6,770 bases of DNA from Caldilineaceae bacterium (lineage in GTDB: Bacteria; Chloroflexota; Anaerolineae; Caldilineales; Caldilineaceae): positions 1-6,770 of the forward strand of contig JAAUPU010000160.1 of NCBI GenBank assembly GCA_012032975.1, written 5' to 3'. Below are positions 5,841 through 6,770 of the stretch, in pieces; position 1 is the stretch's first letter, and the number at the start of each line of letters is the position of its first letter. A program made the translations under genes and the position numbers. A model generated the notes under the pieces. That model made no database searches and was not told the DNA's origin. It worked only from the letters and a program-made list of their open reading frames with translations.

Positions 5841-6735
5841 ATGGTTGACGGAACAAGACAGGCGCCGGAATACGAAACGAACAATGCCGACTTGCCCACC
5901 GAGGATGTAGCTCGGCAACGGGTGCGCATCACCTATGAAAAGGGCGAGGGCGATCAAATTCATCTCGCACCAGGACGAGTTTCGCCTCTGGGAGCGCACG
6001 CTGCGCCGTGCAGAGCTGCCGCTGCTCTACAAACAGGGCTTCAATCCCCAGCCGCATATCCAGTTTGCATCGCCGCTGGGCGTCGGCTTCAGCGGTGTTC
6101 GTGAATGGCTCGACATCACCTTCAGCCCACCGATCCCCCTGCCCGAACTGGGCGAGCGCATCAAGGCCAAGCTGCCGCCTGGCGTCACCCTTCATGCCAT
6201 CGAAGAGGTGCCCCTAAAGACGGAGGCGCTTCAGAATCTGCTGATCGGGGCGGACTACACCATCTTGATCTACGCCGAGCCAGGGGAAATCTCTCAGGGG
6301 CTGATCGAAGCGAGGATCGCTGCGTTTCTGGATCGCACGGAAATCTGGCGCGAGCGGGAGCGCAAGGGCAGGGCCTATTCCTACAATCTGCGACCGCTGG
6401 TCTTTGAGCTGCGGTATGTGGGGTATGACAACGAACGCGAGGAACATCGGATCTTCTTGCGGGTGCAACAGAGGTCGGGCGCAACCGGGCGACCCGATGA
6501 AGTCGTAGATGCGCTCGAATTCGACCACCTTGCCCGCATGTTGCGCCGGGAGCGGCTCTATCTTGGCAACAATGGGGATGATGTCGCGACCTTTGCGGCC
6601 TATCCAGTGGTGGAGAAGGCGGATGTCGCCGCGAAACCCAAACAGGGCAAGCATCGCAGCCAGAAACAGCCAAACAGATCAGCCAGCAGCGGTGGTCGAA
6701 CCATTGGGGAGCGCGCTGCCGACGAATTTGATTAG
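5841..6735 (+). CDS. Radical SAM-linked protein, TIGR03936 (DUF2344), with one frameshift
   Basis: The family accompanies TIGR03960 radical SAM proteins, either fused to them or encoded next to them, and its function is unknown. The core is clear from KFISHQDEFRLWERTLRRA through LLYKQGFNPQPHIQFASPLGVG to YLGNNGDD, followed by a basic, low-complexity tail (about the last 40 residues). A start at the ATG at 5935 would cut off the conserved first strand. That strand, QRVRITYEKGE, is encoded just upstream in another frame that opens with the ATG at 5841. Dropping one G from the GGG run at 5948-5950 joins the two frames into 297 residues. As sequenced, only 5935-6735 (266 residues) is open. The ribosome site before 5841 is weak. 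The protein probably acts with the upstream enzyme, for example in presenting its substrate, but this is inference. Confidence 0.82.
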
Positions 6736-6770
6736 GGTGTGTGCAAAGTGAGTTGTAGCAGTCTGGGATT

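Noticed and set aside
5784..5848. A possible longer C-terminus for the radical SAM protein in another frame, ending at 5848 and overlapping the next ATG
   Set aside because: The alternative frame has coding-like third positions, but joining it would need a missing base, and I know of no conserved family motif there. The stop at 5783 is kept.
3744..5999. A 751-codon open frame on the minus strand
   Set aside because: It is the antisense shadow of the radical SAM gene, whose family motifs and ribosome site are clear on the plus strand. Long antisense frames are expected in GC-rich coding DNA.

Overview
The window is GC-rich and most likely comes from an environmental bacterium. I lean towards Chloroflexota (Anaerolineae or Caldilineae-like). 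The reasons are the high-GC codon use, the GTG starts, the tRNA-Glu with no encoded CCA, and a TIGR03960-type radical SAM gene next to a separate TIGR03936/DUF2344 partner. That placement is inference, not shown directly by the sequence.

Layout. (1) Positions 1-1098, minus strand: a PrsW-type intramembrane protease gene, followed 49 bases downstream by the first codons of a membrane protein that runs off the left edge. (2) Positions 1099-1764: a gene-poor stretch with an unusual amount of structure. It holds a 10-bp inverted repeat just upstream of prsW, a hairpin with a 16-bp stem, three 10-bp-phased heptamers, and two near-identical 17-mers about 480 bases apart. (3) Positions 1765-3326, plus strand: a secreted lipoprotein with three tandem copies of a Cys-containing domain and an unrecognised C-terminal domain. 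Its reading frame is interrupted twice. (4) Positions 3363-3527: a perfect hairpin terminator shared by converging transcription units, then a minus-strand tRNA-Glu(CTC) with a near-consensus promoter. (5) Positions 3594-6735, plus strand: a promoter and leader carrying an orphan tRNA T-arm-like sequence, then the radical SAM gene and its DUF2344 partner, probably one operon.

The most notable technical point is that three reading-frame breaks (near 1950, 2950-2975 and 5949) are all single-base insertions. Two are in GGG runs and the third can be placed in a CCCC run. Restoring each frame gives an intact family-like protein whose length is an exact number of codons. This pattern fits homopolymer overcalls in the assembly better than three independent pseudogenisations, but the sequence alone cannot settle it.

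Functionally, the radical SAM/DUF2344 pair is a conserved but uncharacterised enzyme system. The lipoprotein and the PrsW gene are envelope-related and divergently arranged. I see no CRISPR array, complete insertion sequence, prophage or defence system. The best candidates for undescribed biology are the three-domain lipoprotein, the T-arm-like leader element and the structured 1099-1764 intergenic region.
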